Under the pieces are notes generated by a model. That model was not told the DNA's origin. It searched no databases and was given only the letters and a program-made list of their open reading frames with translations. A stretch of DNA of 64,000 nt from Kordia sp965224175 (GTDB lineage Bacteria; Bacteroidota; Bacteroidia; Flavobacteriales; Flavobacteriaceae): the NCBI RefSeq assembly GCF_965224175.1, contig NZ_OZ245041.1, positions 1,798,001 through 1,862,000 on the forward strand, written 5' to 3'. Within the stretch, counting starts at the first letter, position 1, and each line of letters starts with the position of its first letter. The translations under genes and the position numbers were made by a program. This document shows, piece by piece, positions 28,194-37,107 of this stretch.

Positions 28194-31190
28194 TTAGAGT
28201 GTTTTGTTACCATCTTTTAATTTTACTCCGCCATTGTGAGAGGTGTGTAAATGAGAACTATGTAAAGAACTAAGCACTTTTTTTCTGGTGTAAACACCAT
28301 TTTGAAGGTTACAATCTGCCGTTTCATTATTTCTTAATCTCCTACAATTGGCATCTCTACGAATAACTGTTGTTCGAATATTAGCAAGACTGGCGTGATT
28401 GTATATATTATTTGATCTTGCATGATACGTATTTCCTATTCTGAAAAGATCAAAACCATATTTGTAAAGAGCTAAAATATAGTCTACATCCTCTTGAGTT
28501 GTAGAATTATAATCTGTATCAGCTGCTTCTCCATTTACGTGCTCATAACTTGGATAACAACTAGCATCTTGATAGGCAAAACCTTGACATGTAGTTGCGT
28601 GTGTAACATCAATTAATGCTCCCATCATTGCTGCTGCTAAACCTGGATTTGCATAATGTCTTAATGTATTTTCATAGGTTATATTAATACCTAAAGTTGC
28701 ATTATTGACAGATGCTGTCTCAAAATTCACCAAGAACACTTTCTTCTTTTGATTAATATATTTTCTAATTCCTCCTGATGATGCTGTAACTGGCGGAGTA
28801 TTGTTAGGTCTTGCAACTCTTGGCGTTGTGGCAATATCTGAAGCTGCGTTTCTGAAACTTTCTTCAGCGTCTACTCCTGGATGAACTGTAGGTGATTGAT
28901 AATCTACAAAAGGTGCAGTTGGAAAATTATGCGGCGCTGCATTCATATTGGTAATCCTACCTGAATTTCCTGATTTTCTTTTCATCTTATCTGCCATTAC
29001 CAAATCTAAATCACATAAATCTGTGATAACATCAGCTGCATCATGATATTTGTAATACACTCGTTCGATATCATGAACTAAAGCATAATCAATATTGTCA
29101 TTTGTTTTTACGACTCCATCTTCGTAAATATGAAATTCTATTTGATTGGCTTGATTTTGACCGTTTTGACCAGATGTTAAAGGAATTGTATTAGAGAACT
29201 CTCTTGAACTAAAAAACTGATTATCTCTACTGTATAGTGTAATCGGCGCATTATTGTACTGTGGTGTCACAATAGTTCGTTGTCCATTAGCATTTATACC
29301 TTGTAATTGAACTTCGTATTCAAAATGTCTGTTATTGTTTGTATCAGTAATGGGATTGTTAGTACTTGGTACCAAATGAATGAAGCGTTGATGAGCAGTG
29401 CTGTCTATTTGCGTATCATCTTTGATAGCTTCAAGTTCTTCTAGCGTAAGCCCTAGTAACATTGCATTTTCTTTATAATTCTTACGAATTCCAACACTGG
29501 CATTTTCACTTTTATAGAAATTTATTCCAGGGATTCTTGTTGCTCCCACAGTTGGATTGTATTCTCTACAAATAATTTCTGTTCGTTTGTACAATTCAGA
29601 ATCACAATATTCATTGAAGTAGCTACAAGATGCAAATTCAAATTTTTGCGGATAAGTATTTAGATATTGTTTTTCAGATACTTTACTACTGTTTTCATAT
29701 TCAATAACAGCGTAGAATAAAACACGATCTTCATCCCAATATGCTCCATTAGACATGTTTAATTGAAAATTCCCTGTTCCGTCAGTGTTGTTAGGCTCTC
29801 TGACACATATTGGATCGACACCTTCAACAAATCGTTTATTATTTGTGATATTTCCAATGTTTGGAATATCTACAGAACAGAAAGCACTATCGTAATAATT
29901 TTCATTTAATAATACTGGACTCAACGCCGCTGCATTATGTTCAGATCGAAAATAGTTTAGTTTTACATAATTACTAATGTAGTTTCTATTTGGAGCAAGT
30001 GTGTTTGGAAAGTACAATCTAAATTCGTTTGTCCAATCTGTATGATCAGGATTGTTTCCATTATCAATTAAATCATCCGTTTTTATGTAACGAGAAGTAA
30101 TTCCTGTTGAATTGTTTAAAGATTTTTTTAACGTTGTTTTGGTGTAAATAATTGGCTTTGTATTATTTCCAATACGTAATTTTAATCGTAAACTATTAGT
30201 AGAACCGCTAGTATGAGCACTCTCAAGTATCAGAATTGGCCAACTATTTGTTCCATAGGCTTGTGTTGCGTATGCAGTATTTACACGAATATCAATATTG
30301 TCTGAATCAGCATTAGAAACTTTATAGTTTTGATATAAGTTATATGAATACCCTTTTTCACTTCTGATATCTAGATAGACTTTATTTGCTGTCCGAAATT
30401 TTGAGATGAGCTTCGTATATATAAAACGTGTACCAGCTGTTGTTGTGGTTTTTCTTGTATCATTTGTTCCTGCAGTATCATAATAACTTACCCTTTCTGT
30501 GAAGTGCAATCCAAAAAATGCCGCTGGATCAATGAAGTCTAATATTTCTTCTCTCTTAATTCTTTCTGCATAATTAGTTAAGCCAGTTACATCAATTTCA
30601 TGCTCTTCGGCTCTAACATATTCTAAAGTAGCTTTGAAACGATTGCTCTCTAATACTACTTCAAAGCCAATTTTAAAGCTATCACTAAAAGTTCCGAACC
30701 ATTCTCCTTCATTTACAAGAATGGGATCGACACCTGCAATATCGTAATCAAAAATTCTTTCTACATCTTCTGTAATAGGTGTTGTATCATCACTATCCAT
30801 AAACCCTAGTGTTCCACAATCTGGTTCAGATGGAGGATCTAACCAAATTCTTTCTACTAGTTGATTATTAGATGGGTCTTGCCCGATGATACAAGTATCT
30901 GTACCAATCAGTGAATTTTTTAGTATACCTCGATATACATAATACTTTACGTTAATCCCAACTGATAGACCATCATTGGGCTTTATTATAACATTGACTA
31001 ATGAATCGTCTACAACCGATTGTTGAACGACCATCATCCCTGTTTGACAAGCAAAAGCTTTTGCCTCTGCTGACAGATCAAATCTAGAAGTAACAGCATA
31101 CTTATTTGCTAAGTTTCCACTTCTAGGACCGTATGCATCTGCGACATCTTGTGTAGCAGGTAATTGTGCTGGATCTATAAAAAAATACAT
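28194..31190 (-). CDS. Large protein with M15 peptidase-like C-terminal motif
   Basis: 998 aa from the ATG at 31190 (MYFFIDPAQLPATQ); the frame opens at 31268, but the extra 26 residues overlap an inverted repeat and look untranslated. No signal peptide. Most of the protein is unfamiliar and Tyr/Asn-rich. Near the C-terminus, counted from the 31268 start, H910-x-x-G913-x-A915-x-D917 fits the HxxGxAxD zinc motif of M15 D-Ala-D-Ala carboxypeptidases. Then come YKYGFDLFRIG and two His candidates (949, 958) for the third ligand. It could therefore cut peptidoglycan peptides; this rests on motif reading only. It is the first gene of the minus-strand series, 139 bases before the 2569-aa gene. Confidence 0.75.
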   Translation of the reverse strand: MYFFIDPAQLPATQDVADAYGPRSGNLANKYAVTSRFDLSAEAKAFACQTGMMVVQQSVVDDSLVNVIIKPNDGLSVGINVKYYVYRGILKNSLIGTDTCIIGQDPSNNQLVERIWLDPPSEPDCGTLGFMDSDDTTPITEDVERIFDYDIAGVDPILVNEGEWFGTFSDSFKIGFEVVLESNRFKATLEYVRAEEHEIDVTGLTNYAERIKREEILDFIDPAAFFGLHFTERVSYYDTAGTNDTRKTTTTAGTRFIYTKLISKFRTANKVYLDIRSEKGYSYNLYQNYKVSNADSDNIDIRVNTAYATQAYGTNSWPILILESAHTSGSTNSLRLKLRIGNNTKPIIYTKTTLKKSLNNSTGITSRYIKTDDLIDNGNNPDHTDWTNEFRLYFPNTLAPNRNYISNYVKLNYFRSEHNAAALSPVLLNENYYDSAFCSVDIPNIGNITNNKRFVEGVDPICVREPNNTDGTGNFQLNMSNGAYWDEDRVLFYAVIEYENSSKVSEKQYLNTYPQKFEFASCSYFNEYCDSELYKRTEIICREYNPTVGATRIPGINFYKSENASVGIRKNYKENAMLLGLTLEELEAIKDDTQIDSTAHQRFIHLVPSTNNPITDTNNNRHFEYEVQLQGINANGQRTIVTPQYNNAPITLYSRDNQFFSSREFSNTIPLTSGQNGQNQANQIEFHIYEDGVVKTNDNIDYALVHDIERVYYKYHDAADVITDLCDLDLVMADKMKRKSGNSGRITNMNAAPHNFPTAPFVDYQSPTVHPGVDAEESFRNAASDIATTPRVARPNNTPPVTASSGGIRKYINQKKKVFLVNFETASVNNATLGINITYENTLRHYANPGLAAAMMGALIDVTHATTCQGFAYQDASCYPSYEHVNGEAADTDYNSTTQEDVDYILALYKYGFDLFRIGNTYHARSNNIYNHASLANIRTTVIRRDANCRRLRNNETADCNLQNGVYTRKKVLSSLHSSHLHTSHNGGVKLKDGNKTL

Positions 31191-31230
31191 ATTAATTGAA
31201 GTATTTATTTGATTTTTAAAATTGTTTCGT

Positions 31231-31247
31231 ATCAGTAAAAAATACTG
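31231..31247. repeat. Perfect inverted repeat upstream of giant-protein series
   Basis: TCAGTA-AAAAA-TACTGA. It lies 41 bases upstream of the preferred start of the large protein gene. It may be an operator or a 5' UTR hairpin; nothing more can be said. Confidence 0.4.
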
Positions 31248-31709
31248 AGGGACTGATTTTCTTTTCAATACTTTCTGGAGATGTAATTAGCATGTACCAC
31301 TCAGTTAACTACATATTATTCAGGAGGGATTATTAATAATTCCTAATTCTATTATTCTACGTGAAGTCAAGAAAAATTTTATATGAGATGAGCTTTCATT
31401 TTGAAAAACCTGTACTTTTAGCTTTGATACTGTGTAATCTTAACACTATAGAGAAGTAGTACTAAAAAAACAGTTTTTCAAACCAATAAAAGAATATTTC
31501 ACTCCTTTATCCATTCATATTTTTAACAAAGAACCAAATAATTATTTAAAGTTTTGCTTATTTCGACTTGTCCATTCTGTAGTTGCAGTAGTTACAAAAT
31601 TCAAAGAGATTACTTACAGTACTAAATTTAACTTATAACACATCTGTATCTTGATAGTTATCCTAGCATTGGACTGTTAATTATAAATTGTTTTTACTAT
31701 TTTTATGTT

Positions 31710-31862
31710 ATGAAGAAGTCATTTTTTAAGATTTTAGCCAAACTGAACAAAGTATTATTGCCTTCTTTTTCTAAAAAACAACTAGATTTAAGCAAAGCAA
31801 CAAAATTGCAGCTAGCAATCATTGGATGGCGTTATTATGTAACTACCAAAGCATTAGATTAA
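31710..31862 (+). CDS. Small conserved basic protein (50 aa)
   Basis: The frame ATG at 31710 to TAA at 31862 gives a 50-aa basic peptide beginning MKKSFFKILAKLNKVLLPSF and ending YYVTTKALD. The pattern KxLAKLNKxLLPSFxKxxLDLxKAxKxQLAIxGxRxYVT is one I recognise from many Flavobacteriaceae genomes as a short hypothetical protein. Function unknown; the charge suggests nucleic-acid or ribosome contact. It stands alone between the giant-protein series and the tRNA. Confidence 0.6.
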   Translation: MKKSFFKILAKLNKVLLPSFSKKQLDLSKATKLQLAIIGWRYYVTTKALD

Positions 31863-31992
31863 AAATCAAAAGACTTTTTTACTCCTGAATGACTTTTTCC
31901 TAATTCTTCAGACTAAAAAAGTTTGATTTTTACGTTCTAATTATTTGTATTTGTTACAAAAAGAAATATATTTGCACCCGCAATAAGCAATA

Positions 31993-32066
31993 GGCCTCGT
32001 AGCATAACTGAATAGTGCACTTGATTACGGCTCAAGAGGTTGCAGGTTTGAATCCTGCCGAGGTCA
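31993..32066 (+). tRNA. tRNA-Arg(ACG)
   Basis: A full 74-base cloverleaf: acceptor GGCCTCG/CGAGGTC with one G-T pair, D stem GCAT/GTGC, anticodon stem CTTGA/TCAAG with loop TTACGGC (anticodon ACG at 32027-32029), variable AGGTT, T stem GCAGG/CCTGC, discriminator A, no encoded full CCA. Oddities: the D loop has G18-A19 instead of G18-G19 and the T loop is TTTGAAT rather than TTCGAAT. The normal G19-C56 contact is thus replaced by a possible A19-U56 pair. The gene is probably functional because the change is compensated. Confidence 0.85.
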
Positions 32067-32074
32067 CAAAAAAT

Positions 32075-32113
32075 AAAAAAGCAAGCTAAAATATACATAG
32101 CTTGCTTTTTTAT
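32075..32113 (+). terminator. Terminator after tRNA-Arg
   Basis: AAAAAAGCAAGCTA / TAGCTTGCTTTTTT stem, 9-base loop, T-rich tail, directly behind the tRNA. Confidence 0.8.
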
Positions 32114-32174
32114 TTTAGTCCTTTTAAATATCAGATCAGAGATTTATTAGATTCCTGAAATGATTTTAAATTTT

Positions 32175-33107
32175 CTATACCTTACAGAATACAATCGCTC
32201 CACATGTTGAATATGAATCTACTAATGAAAGAAATGTATCTCCTGAATGTATCTCGTTATTTTTGTAAAAGTCTTTGAGGTTAATAAGTATGTCGCCAGC
32301 GAGTGTATGACCAAACCTTCCGATGTTATCATAAAAACCTTTGTCTTTACCACAACCTGTCATTTTTACAAATAATTTGTTAGTAGCCAATGTATAATTA
32401 CTAGTGAATACTTTTTTGATTTCTATGGGTTTTAAAGCGTTTTCTTTGAGAATTGCACGACTAATACGATGAATGATTTTAAATTTTTCCATCGAATATT
32501 CGTATTCATCAGTTTCTGCATTTTGTTCCCATAAAGTAGGTTTGTTTTCATTATTTAAACTACAAATATCAAAATCTCCATTACCAGGTTTACTTAGTAT
32601 ACAACTTACAGCTCCATCACTAAAAATAGCAGTTTCACGTTCCATTTTTCGCTTTTTGTCTTCTCCAGTGATCATATCCGAACATACCAAAAGAACATTA
32701 TTTGCCATTCCAGAAGCAATCATACTCACTCCTACTTGTAAACCTGTGATGATATTAGCACAATCAGAAAGAGAGACCCCGATTGGCAATGCTTTTTTTA
32801 AGCCAACTTTTAATAGCAGTTTATTTGCATCAATGATGCTGATACTGTAACCACGTGTAGCATTTTCAGAAACATATAAAACTACATCGATTTCATCTTT
32901 ACTAATAGATGTTTCTTTTAGTGTTTTTTCTATAGCGCTAGCACAAAGATCTATATTTGAGATTTCTGATGCTGCATAGTATTTCGCTCCAGCTTTTCTG
33001 TATACTTCTAGCGTATCTGGGTCGTTTTTTAGAAAATCTAAGGTATCAATGGTTTGACTTCTTCCTAAATCATACCCAATTGCTGAAAGAGAAGCGATTT
33101 TTTTCAT
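32175..33107 (-). CDS. KAS III-like thiolase-fold enzyme
   Basis: 310 aa of the FabH (3-oxoacyl-ACP synthase III) superfamily. The acylated Cys is C116 in SLSDCANIITGLQVG, followed by ASGMANNVLLVCSD, the typical nucleophile-elbow context. The other triad positions are unusual: where FabH has PHQAN this protein has TSNYTLATN (N237), and where FabH has GNT it has GHT (H267), an apparent His/Asn swap. Such enzymes condense or transfer acyl groups from carrier proteins. With an ACP and an AMP-ligase nearby it probably loads or extends an acyl group for the local pathway rather than for general fatty acid synthesis. Confidence 0.82.
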   Translation of the reverse strand: MKKIASLSAIGYDLGRSQTIDTLDFLKNDPDTLEVYRKAGAKYYAASEISNIDLCASAIEKTLKETSISKDEIDVVLYVSENATRGYSISIIDANKLLLKVGLKKALPIGVSLSDCANIITGLQVGVSMIASGMANNVLLVCSDMITGEDKKRKMERETAIFSDGAVSCILSKPGNGDFDICSLNNENKPTLWEQNAETDEYEYSMEKFKIIHRISRAILKENALKPIEIKKVFTSNYTLATNKLFVKMTGCGKDKGFYDNIGRFGHTLAGDILINLKDFYKNNEIHSGDTFLSLVDSYSTCGAIVFCKV

Positions 33108-33153
33108 TTCCTTTATGTTTAAATCTATTTATGATGAAGTTGAAGAATAAGAC

Positions 33154-34434
33154 TTACTCGTAAATTACGTATTTCTCTCTCATAGCTTTGTATTCTGATA
33201 ATTCTGGCTCCCAACTTGCTCTTATTTCTTCTTCAGATACGCCATCTATGATCTGTTTTTTTAAATTTGCAGTACCCGCTAATTTATCAAAATCTCCCAT
33301 TTGTGAACTCTGAGATCTATCAAAAAATCGTTTTTTCTCTGGATATTTCTCATAAAACTCTAATAGCCATTTAAGATTGATTTCTTTTGTTTTCAACAAA
33401 TCTTTAACGTCATAGTCTCTTAAATCTATTCCGAAGCAAGTTTTGTTCATATGCAACGGACTAGCGCTCATGCCAGGTATACTTTTTGGCGTAAACGAGA
33501 ATTGATAAGTATCTTTCAACTTAGGATTTCCTAAGACTGTAAAAGGCATATATGTTCCTCTTCCTTGACTAATTATTGTTCCTTCAAATAGACACAAAGA
33601 AGGATACAGCATTATTGATGCTTGCGTATTTAAATTAGGTGACGGACTTACGGGTAATTCATAATACGTTGAATGCGTATAATTTTTAAGAGAAATGATA
33701 CGTAGTTTACATTTTGCTTTATTTGGCAACCAACCTTCTCCATTAATCATTTGCGCAAATTCTGCCATCGTCATTCCATGTGTAATTGGTACTGGAAATT
33801 TCCCTATTCCAGACTTAAGTTTCATATCTAAAACTGGTCCATCGACAAAACCATTAGGATTGGGACGATCTAAGATAATTAACTCTTTGTTATTTTCTGC
33901 ACAAGCTTCCATGATATCATAAAGCTTGTTTATATAAGTAAAAAACCTACATCCTACATCTTGTATATCAAAAACCATCAAATCCAACGAATTCATCTGC
34001 TCTTTTGACGGTTTTCTGGTTCCACCATATAAAGATATGATAGGAATTCCCGTTGCAGAATCAACCTCATCTTTTACCGAAACGCCATTGCCTGCGTTAG
34101 ATCGAAAACCATGTTCTGGTCCAAAAATATATTTTATGTTGACATTGTGAGACAATAGACTATCTACTAACGAAGTATTTTCAATTATTGAAGAAGTATT
34201 TACTAAAAGTCCAACTTTTTTATCTTTTAAATAAGGTAAATACGTATGTACTTGATCTGCACCAGTTAGAACTTTAGCTTGATTTACAGCTTTTTGCTCT
34301 TTAGATGTATCTGTAACTGCTGGAATTTTATCTTGATCAGAACTTTGATCAGCAGCAGATTTAAAGTTTGAAAAAACAAGTACAGGAATTATTAATAATA
34401 AACTCAAGATTATTAAAACCTTAAAATATTTCAT
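33154..34434 (-). CDS. namZ: NamZ-type exo-beta-N-acetylmuramidase (DUF1343)
   Basis: 426 aa with an N-terminal hydrophobic export segment (FKVLIILSLLLIIPVLVFS). The DUF1343 signatures are all there: KKVGLLVNTSSI, FGPEHGFRSNAGNG, PIISLYGG, MVFDIQDVGCRFFTYI, ILDRPNPNG, PITHGMTMAEFA, and SPSPNLNTQASIMLYPSLCLFEGT. Characterised members remove N-acetylmuramic acid from the end of peptidoglycan chains in the periplasm. It lies 46 bases upstream of the KAS III-like gene on the same strand and is divergent from an acyl carrier gene. Its place inside a biosynthetic region may be coincidental. Confidence 0.9.
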   Translation of the reverse strand: MKYFKVLIILSLLLIIPVLVFSNFKSAADQSSDQDKIPAVTDTSKEQKAVNQAKVLTGADQVHTYLPYLKDKKVGLLVNTSSIIENTSLVDSLLSHNVNIKYIFGPEHGFRSNAGNGVSVKDEVDSATGIPIISLYGGTRKPSKEQMNSLDLMVFDIQDVGCRFFTYINKLYDIMEACAENNKELIILDRPNPNGFVDGPVLDMKLKSGIGKFPVPITHGMTMAEFAQMINGEGWLPNKAKCKLRIISLKNYTHSTYYELPVSPSPNLNTQASIMLYPSLCLFEGTIISQGRGTYMPFTVLGNPKLKDTYQFSFTPKSIPGMSASPLHMNKTCFGIDLRDYDVKDLLKTKEINLKWLLEFYEKYPEKKRFFDRSQSSQMGDFDKLAGTANLKKQIIDGVSEEEIRASWEPELSEYKAMREKYVIYE

Positions 34435-34508
34435 AATTTTTATTTAAAATGATGATAGTATGTTTAAATGCCCTACTTTAGGACTTAAGAATTTAAATAT
34501 AGTGCAAA

Positions 34509-34784
34509 ATGGATTATAATCAGAATCTTTTAAAGGAAAAAATAGCGAAAGCATTGACCGAAGTTATCTCAAGAAATGTGCAGCCTAGCGAATTAACAGA
34601 TAAAGTTAACTTGATTGATGAAATTGGGTTAAATTCATTACAGTTTCTAGAGTTTATATTAGAATTAGAGAATGAGTTTGATGTGGAAATTGATGTTGGA
34701 AGCTTAGATCTTAGATATTTTAAACAGTATATGCATTTAGAGAAATTCATTAAAGAATCTATCGAAAAAAACGGCACAAATTAA
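34509..34784 (+). CDS. Acyl carrier protein
   Basis: 91 aa with the carrier-protein pattern NLIDEIGLNSLQFLEFILELENEFDVEID; Ser43 in GLNSLQ is the expected phosphopantetheine attachment site. Sequence and charge differ from a housekeeping AcpP, so it is a pathway-specific carrier. It is followed after 94 bases by a glycosyltransferase gene and faces the NamZ/KAS III pair. An AMP-dependent ligase at 37108-38502 is the likely enzyme that loads it. Confidence 0.9.
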   Translation: MDYNQNLLKEKIAKALTEVISRNVQPSELTDKVNLIDEIGLNSLQFLEFILELENEFDVEIDVGSLDLRYFKQYMHLEKFIKESIEKNGTN

Positions 34785-34878
34785 CTCCATAATTGTATAT
34801 ATATTTTTTAACTCATTTATAAACTTCTTAGTATAAACTCGTACTGATTTATCAGGTAAATAGCATGTAATTAAACGA

Positions 34879-35967
34879 ATGTCTAAAGAATCTTTTTCAC
34901 CTAAAATTTTAACATCTCTTTTCGGATTTGGAGTATATTTTCCAGCTCGAATTGTTGCAAATGGTTTAAAAATAGCTGAATTTGATAGTGAAGTCTTATT
35001 GATTGAACATTTATTTACGGACGAAAAGAAAAAGACATTTGAAGCATCTAAAATTGCTTTTCAAAAAAACTATAGACTTGCCAAACTAGCTACAAAATTA
35101 TCTATTGACACATCTGAAATGTTTGATCTAGAAAAGGTTGAAACATTATTTAAACAATGGAAAGAAGCGCAAGTTTCTGAATTTTTATGCTTTTCAGGGC
35201 TTTGGTTAAATATATTGTCTTTGTATGCTGAACACAATCCAAAAATAAGCATCAAGCTATGCAGACTAGACGCTGGTGATGCCGTAACATGGAGGACTAA
35301 CAATAAGGTTTCTATACAAAAAACGTACTCCTTTTTAGATCTTAAAAGAGGCTACATAAATTATAAGTTGTCCATACCTTCACTCAATTATATTTCATAT
35401 GAAAATAGAGAAACATCTGTATTAATTCATGGAGGTGGATGGGCGCTAGGAGATTTTTTAGATACAACTGAGCAACTCCCAAAAAACTTTACTAAGAAAA
35501 TCATGGTAAAGGATATTTCTAATGAGCTGTCTCAAAAAAAAGCTACTCAGTATTATATGAACGATCCTACTTGGGATCCTATCCGTAATAAGACACATCT
35601 TACTCATTTTCCTGGTTTGAGAAAAATTCATTCTAAAAATGATGTGTCATACACACACAATTCTGACTATCACATGGTTTTAGATTTAATCATGAATAGT
35701 AAAGCAATTATTTCTAAACCTGGAGGAATGACCATCGTTGATGCAATTATTACGGGAACTCCATTGATTTATCTTGAACCTATGGGCGAAAATGAAGAAG
35801 GAAATCAAATCTTAATTGAACGTCTTCATATTGGCACTTCATTTGAAAGATGGCAACAGGAAAATTTTTCTGTCAAGATGCTTCATGAATTTCATGAGAA
35901 TATTAAAAAGATAAAAAAAGAGCTTCCCGATTTGGTTTCAAGAATCATATCTGATATCAAAAAATAA
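34879..35967 (+). CDS. GT-B glycosyltransferase (UGT/MurG-like)
   Basis: 362 aa. The C-terminal donor-site region is clear: AIISKPGGMTIVDAIITGTPLIYLEPMGENEEGNQ, which matches the KPGG-T-x-E/D-A-x-x-x-GxP pattern of UDP-sugar GT-B enzymes. The N-terminal half (FGVYFPARIVANGLKI, LIHGGGWALGD) would bind the acceptor. It is cytosolic or peripheral. Donor and acceptor cannot be told from sequence. Context is carrier protein, pyruvyl transferase-like protein, AMP-ligase and heptose synthesis, so it may build a sugar onto a lipid or peptide. Confidence 0.75.
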   Translation: MSKESFSPKILTSLFGFGVYFPARIVANGLKIAEFDSEVLLIEHLFTDEKKKTFEASKIAFQKNYRLAKLATKLSIDTSEMFDLEKVETLFKQWKEAQVSEFLCFSGLWLNILSLYAEHNPKISIKLCRLDAGDAVTWRTNNKVSIQKTYSFLDLKRGYINYKLSIPSLNYISYENRETSVLIHGGGWALGDFLDTTEQLPKNFTKKIMVKDISNELSQKKATQYYMNDPTWDPIRNKTHLTHFPGLRKIHSKNDVSYTHNSDYHMVLDLIMNSKAIISKPGGMTIVDAIITGTPLIYLEPMGENEEGNQILIERLHIGTSFERWQQENFSVKMLHEFHENIKKIKKELPDLVSRIISDIKK

Positions 35968-36008
35968 TAACAAAACACATTACAGAAACTGAATTTAATT
36001 CTATAATT

Positions 36009-37067
36009 TTATGTATCCGCGAGAGCACGAATCAAGAAATTTTGAGAATATTCTACTTCAGTCTTTAAAAAAGAATTGACAGGAGTATAATTTATAGTAG
36101 AATTGAACAAGTTAGAAACATCGTCACTTTTTTCAATAACTCTATTTTCAAGACCTATTCTATTTAAGAAATCCAAACACTTGTTTTTTCTGTGTACATT
36201 TAAAAACATCATAAATTCTCTTTGGAATTTTACAGAAAAAAGTAAGCCGTGAAACATACAAGTAACTATCATATCTGCATTTTTCATGTAACCCATCCAC
36301 AAAAAAGGAGATGGCGTTATGATATTTTCATCGCACCAATCATAGGATTTTCCTAAAGAAATAATGCTGAGGCTCCTTTCTTTTGCGACCTTTTTAATAG
36401 CTATGATGACATCATCTGTAGGTTCTAGTTTGTCAGAATAAAAAACAATATAATTTTTGATAGAAGGCTCTTCAATCTCTTGGTCAAAATTATATATCAA
36501 CGTTGGATCTAAGACTAAATGAGGTCCTATTTTATCATCTGGACGTGCTAGTTTAGCAAAGTTTAAAGTATTATGATCCCTAACGCTTACATGATCAAAA
36601 TTTTTCATCAATCTTAAAATTGATCTTGGATGTTGTTTGTTATAATTATCTGGTCCTAAACTTGCTGCATAAGAGATAATCTTGTTAGCATTTATATTGT
36701 CAGAGAAATATGTAGTGTCGATGCCGCCCCATTCTTGCGTGTAACACCAAATTTGATCACTACCAATGATTACTTTGTCATATTTTTCATTTTTTAAATC
36801 TGCTGAGACATAAATCGGTTTTGTTTTCTTTAATTTCCTTTGATGGTACTTAAAACTGTAAATTTTTAGTAAAATTTTTAATCGCAATTCAAAATTTTGA
36901 GCGCCTGGTTGCAATTCATTAACACGCTCATTTTCAATACTTTTTTTGGTTCTATAATTGATAAATTCATTATCTAAGTCGTTATCCAGCAAAAAATTAT
37001 GCAATGCATATGCTTGTAAATACGCTCCGTAATTATAGCAATCAAAAAATGTCAATATTTTTATCAT
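36009..37067 (-). CDS. Polysaccharide pyruvyl transferase family protein
   Basis: 352 aa with the family landmarks: TFFDCYNYGAYLQAYAL near the start, VIIGSDQIWCYTQEWGG, ISYAASLGPDN, VSVRDHNTLNFAKL, VLDPTLIYN, and CMFHGLLFSVKFQREFMMF. Members usually attach a ketal pyruvate to glycan sugars, though related proteins have other donors. It is convergent with the glycosyltransferase and 40 bases downstream of the AMP-ligase on the same strand, so the two form an operon. Confidence 0.85.
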   Translation of the reverse strand: MIKILTFFDCYNYGAYLQAYALHNFLLDNDLDNEFINYRTKKSIENERVNELQPGAQNFELRLKILLKIYSFKYHQRKLKKTKPIYVSADLKNEKYDKVIIGSDQIWCYTQEWGGIDTTYFSDNINANKIISYAASLGPDNYNKQHPRSILRLMKNFDHVSVRDHNTLNFAKLARPDDKIGPHLVLDPTLIYNFDQEIEEPSIKNYIVFYSDKLEPTDDVIIAIKKVAKERSLSIISLGKSYDWCDENIITPSPFLWMGYMKNADMIVTCMFHGLLFSVKFQREFMMFLNVHRKNKCLDFLNRIGLENRVIEKSDDVSNLFNSTINYTPVNSFLKTEVEYSQNFLIRALADT

Positions 37068-37107
37068 AATAAATTGTATCTGCTAATTTAAGTTGAAAAA
37101 TACGTGT

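Noticed and set aside
12940..31200. Many plus-strand open frames inside the giant-protein region
   Set aside because: They are antisense shadows of long minus-strand genes, with unnatural amino-acid content and no starts or promoters.
31268..32066. tRNA-Arg as an integration site (att) of the giant-protein block
   Set aside because: I found no second copy of the tRNA 3' end at the other side of the block and no integrase gene.
33154..34434. NamZ as a self-protection factor of the RiPP
   Set aside because: DUF1343 proteins are common, unlinked peptidoglycan recyclers in Bacteroidota; nothing specific ties it to the peptides.
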